The notes below the pieces were generated by a model that saw only the letters and a list, made by a program, of their open reading frames with translations, did no database searches and was not told the DNA's origin. A DNA stretch of 8,991 nt from an uncultured Prosthecobacter sp. (lineage in GTDB: Bacteria > Verrucomicrobiota > Verrucomicrobiia > Verrucomicrobiales > Verrucomicrobiaceae), in contig CANNUR010000108.1 in the NCBI GenBank assembly GCA_947523045.1, forward strand, positions 1 through 8,991, given 5' to 3'. A program made the position numbers and the translations under genes. Position 1 is the first letter of the stretch; every line of letters starts with the position of its first letter. Positions 7,627 through 8,991 of this stretch are shown here, one piece after another.

Positions 7627-7661
7627 GATCCCGCCCTGACAAGCCGGCATTTTGCGACGGC

Positions 7662-8801
7662 TCAGGCGTCCGGGGTCAGCACGACCTTGAGCAGGCCCTC
7701 CTTGTTGTCGTAGAGGCGCTGGAACCAGCCGGCGCCCTCGGCGAGCGGGGCGACCGCGCTCAGCAGGGGTTCGACGCGGATGCTGCCATCCTGAATGCGA
7801 CGGATCGCCTCCGGGTACTCGCCGGCGCAGGAGCAGGAACCGCGCAGGGTGAGCTGGCGGGTCACCACCTCCTGGAGCGGGAAGGGCGTGCTCGGCTGCA
7901 GGTTGCCGACCAGGATCACCTGGCCGCCCTTGCGCACACAGCGGATGGCGAGGTCGAGCGGCGCCGCGGCACCCACGACTTCAAAACTGGCATCGGCACC
8001 CTCGCCATCGCAGATTTCGCGCAGGCGGGCCGCCAGGCCCTCCTCGCGGGCATTGAAGGCCTCGGCGGCGCCGAGTTCCTTCGCCAGGGCCAGACGCTTG
8101 TCGTCGAGGTCGACGGCGATGACCCGTTCCCAGCCGCGCGCCTTCAGCGCCTGAATCACCAGCAGGCCAATCAGGCCGGCCCCGACGACCACCGCCGTGC
8201 CGCCCTTGGCCTCTTCATCGCAGCCCTCACCCTCGTGCTCGCCGTGGCTCTCGCAGCCGCTGCAACCCTCATCGTCGCAGGCCGACGCAAAGGCCTCGCC
8301 CACCTCGATGCCGTCGGCCAGGTTGACCGCGTGCAGGGCAATGGCGACCGGTTCGGCAAAGGCGGCCTTCTCGTAAGTCAGCGCCTCCGGGAGGAGGTAC
8401 AGGATGCGCACCGGCAGGGCGATTTTCTCGGCAAAGCAACCGTGGCGACGGTACTCGCCCGGCGACACCCCCAGCACCTTGCGGTGCGGGCAGAGATTGA
8501 CGTAGCCCGACTGGCATTCCTCGCACTCGCCGCAGTACTCGGTCGAATCAAAGGTGACGCGCTCGCCGACCTGCCAGTCCGTGACGCCCTCGCCGAGGGC
8601 CACGATTTCACCGGCCGCCTCATGGCCCATGACGATCGGCATCTGGCGGCGGCCGCTGCGGCCGTCCATGCCATGGATGTCGCTGCCGCAGATGCCGCAG
8701 GCCCGCACCTTGACGAGCACCTCGCCGGCACCGGGCACGGGATCCGGGAAGGCGATGTCGTAGTTGAACTCGCAGGGGGCGGTAAGAACAAGGGCTTTCA
8801 T
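7662..8801 (-). CDS. Zinc-dependent medium-chain alcohol/polyol dehydrogenase with Cys/His-rich insertion
   Basis: 379-aa cytoplasmic MDR-family dehydrogenase (GroES-like domain plus Rossmann domain), closest in style to sorbitol/threonine/galactitol-type dehydrogenases. It should oxidise a secondary alcohol or polyol with NAD(H); the substrate is not readable. Catalytic zinc ligands: Cys38 in GICGSD, His60-Glu61 in GHEAAG, and Glu150 in FAEPVA. The structural zinc site is complete: Cys90, Cys93, Cys96, Cys104. The nucleotide motif VVGAGLIG has Gly207, Gly209 and Gly212; the acidic Asp231 after the second strand favours NAD over NADP. Start 8801 gives the usual N-terminus MKALVLTAP. Oddity: between VGE (167-169) and TAVVVGAG (202-209), normally adjacent in this family, sit 32 extra residues with Cys175, 180, 183, 194, His186, 189 and ten acidic residues. 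It is the first gene of the - strand run, with a short divergent gap from the right-edge gene. Confidence 0.9.
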   Translation of the reverse strand: MKALVLTAPCEFNYDIAFPDPVPGAGEVLVKVRACGICGSDIHGMDGRSGRRQMPIVMGHEAAGEIVALGEGVTDWQVGERVTFDSTEYCGECEECQSGYVNLCPHRKVLGVSPGEYRRHGCFAEKIALPVRILYLLPEALTYEKAAFAEPVAIALHAVNLADGIEVGEAFASACDDEGCSGCESHGEHEGEGCDEEAKGGTAVVVGAGLIGLLVIQALKARGWERVIAVDLDDKRLALAKELGAAEAFNAREEGLAARLREICDGEGADASFEVVGAAAPLDLAIRCVRKGGQVILVGNLQPSTPFPLQEVVTRQLTLRGSCSCAGEYPEAIRRIQDGSIRVEPLLSAVAPLAEGAGWFQRLYDNKEGLLKVVLTPDA

Positions 8802-8861
8802 GTCGGGCCATGAATTCGCCCCGAGATGCGCGCCGTGCAAGGGCAAGCTGAAGCCTCCGGA

Positions 8862-8991
8862 ATGCGTTGGTTTCCACTCATGCACCTGCCGCGCCTCTGC
8901 CTGCTCCTCGTCCTTTGCACCGCCCCGCTGCCCGCGGCCGAAACCGTGCTCGCGGCGCGCGCCTTGCACCTGGGTCGACCCGGCGCCTACG
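8862..8991 (+). CDS. Start of an exported protein, truncated by the window edge
   Basis: An open frame runs from ATG 8862 off the right end (43 codons visible). It encodes a hydrophobic leader, MHLPRLCLLLVLCTAPLPAA, from the in-frame ATG 8880, with a likely signal peptidase site after PAA and before Glu27. In-frame starts are at 8826, 8862 and 8880. The 8826 start would leave only 24 nt to the divergent dehydrogenase start, and 8862 or 8880 gives the more normal signal peptide. Leu precedes the cysteine in VLC, so it is a poor lipobox. The first mature residues, ETVLAARALHLGRPGAY, resemble the opening strand of amidohydrolases such as imidazolonepropionase-like enzymes, but this is too short to name a family. 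No Shine-Dalgarno is present: GGA directly abuts the 8862 ATG. Confidence 0.5.
   Translation, partial: MRWFPLMHLPRLCLLLVLCTAPLPAAETVLAARALHLGRPGAY

Noticed and set aside
8199..8294. Possibility that the Cys/His-rich stretch in the dehydrogenase is a frameshift or assembly error
   Set aside because: The frame is continuous and both flanks align with the family in the same frame. The insertion is a whole number of codons with normal GC-rich usage. Sequencing error is not excluded but is not the simplest reading.
7512..8813. 433-codon + strand frame opposite the zinc dehydrogenase
   Set aside because: The opposite strand encodes complete zinc and NAD sites; this frame is Ala/Asp/Val-rich shadow sequence.

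Overview
The window is GC-rich (roughly two thirds G+C by eye) and almost entirely coding. It carries seven protein genes: one complete gene on the + strand at the left (244-2805), five complete genes head-to-tail on the - strand (8801 down to 2799), and the truncated start of a further + strand gene at the right edge (from about 8862). I see no RNA genes, insertion sequences, CRISPR arrays or phage genes. Gene style points to a heterotrophic Gram-negative bacterium, most likely Verrucomicrobiota: a secreted PQQ-type sugar dehydrogenase carries a DNRLRE-like domain and a 'DEDGDGLATEFEYALNLDP' tail, which I associate with verrucomicrobial exported proteins. Many products have signal peptides, and none of the starts has a clear Shine-Dalgarno sequence. 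The taxonomic placement is inference.

Layout. 25-243 is a short leader region with no convincing gene. 244-2805 (+) encodes an exported multidomain glucose/sorbosone-dehydrogenase-like protein. It converges on, and overlaps by 7 bp, the end of a deoxyribose-phosphate aldolase gene (deoC, 3560-2799, -). Upstream of deoC on the same strand lie two related HtrA/Deg-like genes. The first (6608-5130) has an intact His-Asp-Ser triad. The second (5110-3602) is full length but has lost the catalytic His and Asp and the GNSGG loop, so it is a predicted pseudoprotease. Further upstream are a Tat-exported amidohydrolase of the lactonase-like COG3618 group (7606-6686) and a zinc-dependent medium-chain alcohol/polyol dehydrogenase (8801-7662). 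A divergent exported protein begins at the right edge.

The five - strand genes are separated by 55, 77, 19 and 41 nt and may form one transcript, possibly with an internal promoter ahead of the proteases (6632-6661). Dehydrogenase, lactonase-like hydrolase and aldolase together suggest sugar or sugar-acid catabolism. The link to the protease pair is unclear and may simply be adjacency.

The two most notable items are a 32-residue Cys/His/acid-rich insertion placed exactly between the two domains of the alcohol dehydrogenase, and the tandem of an active Deg protease with a catalytically degenerate sister. I found no evidence of a defence system or other obviously new multi-gene machine.
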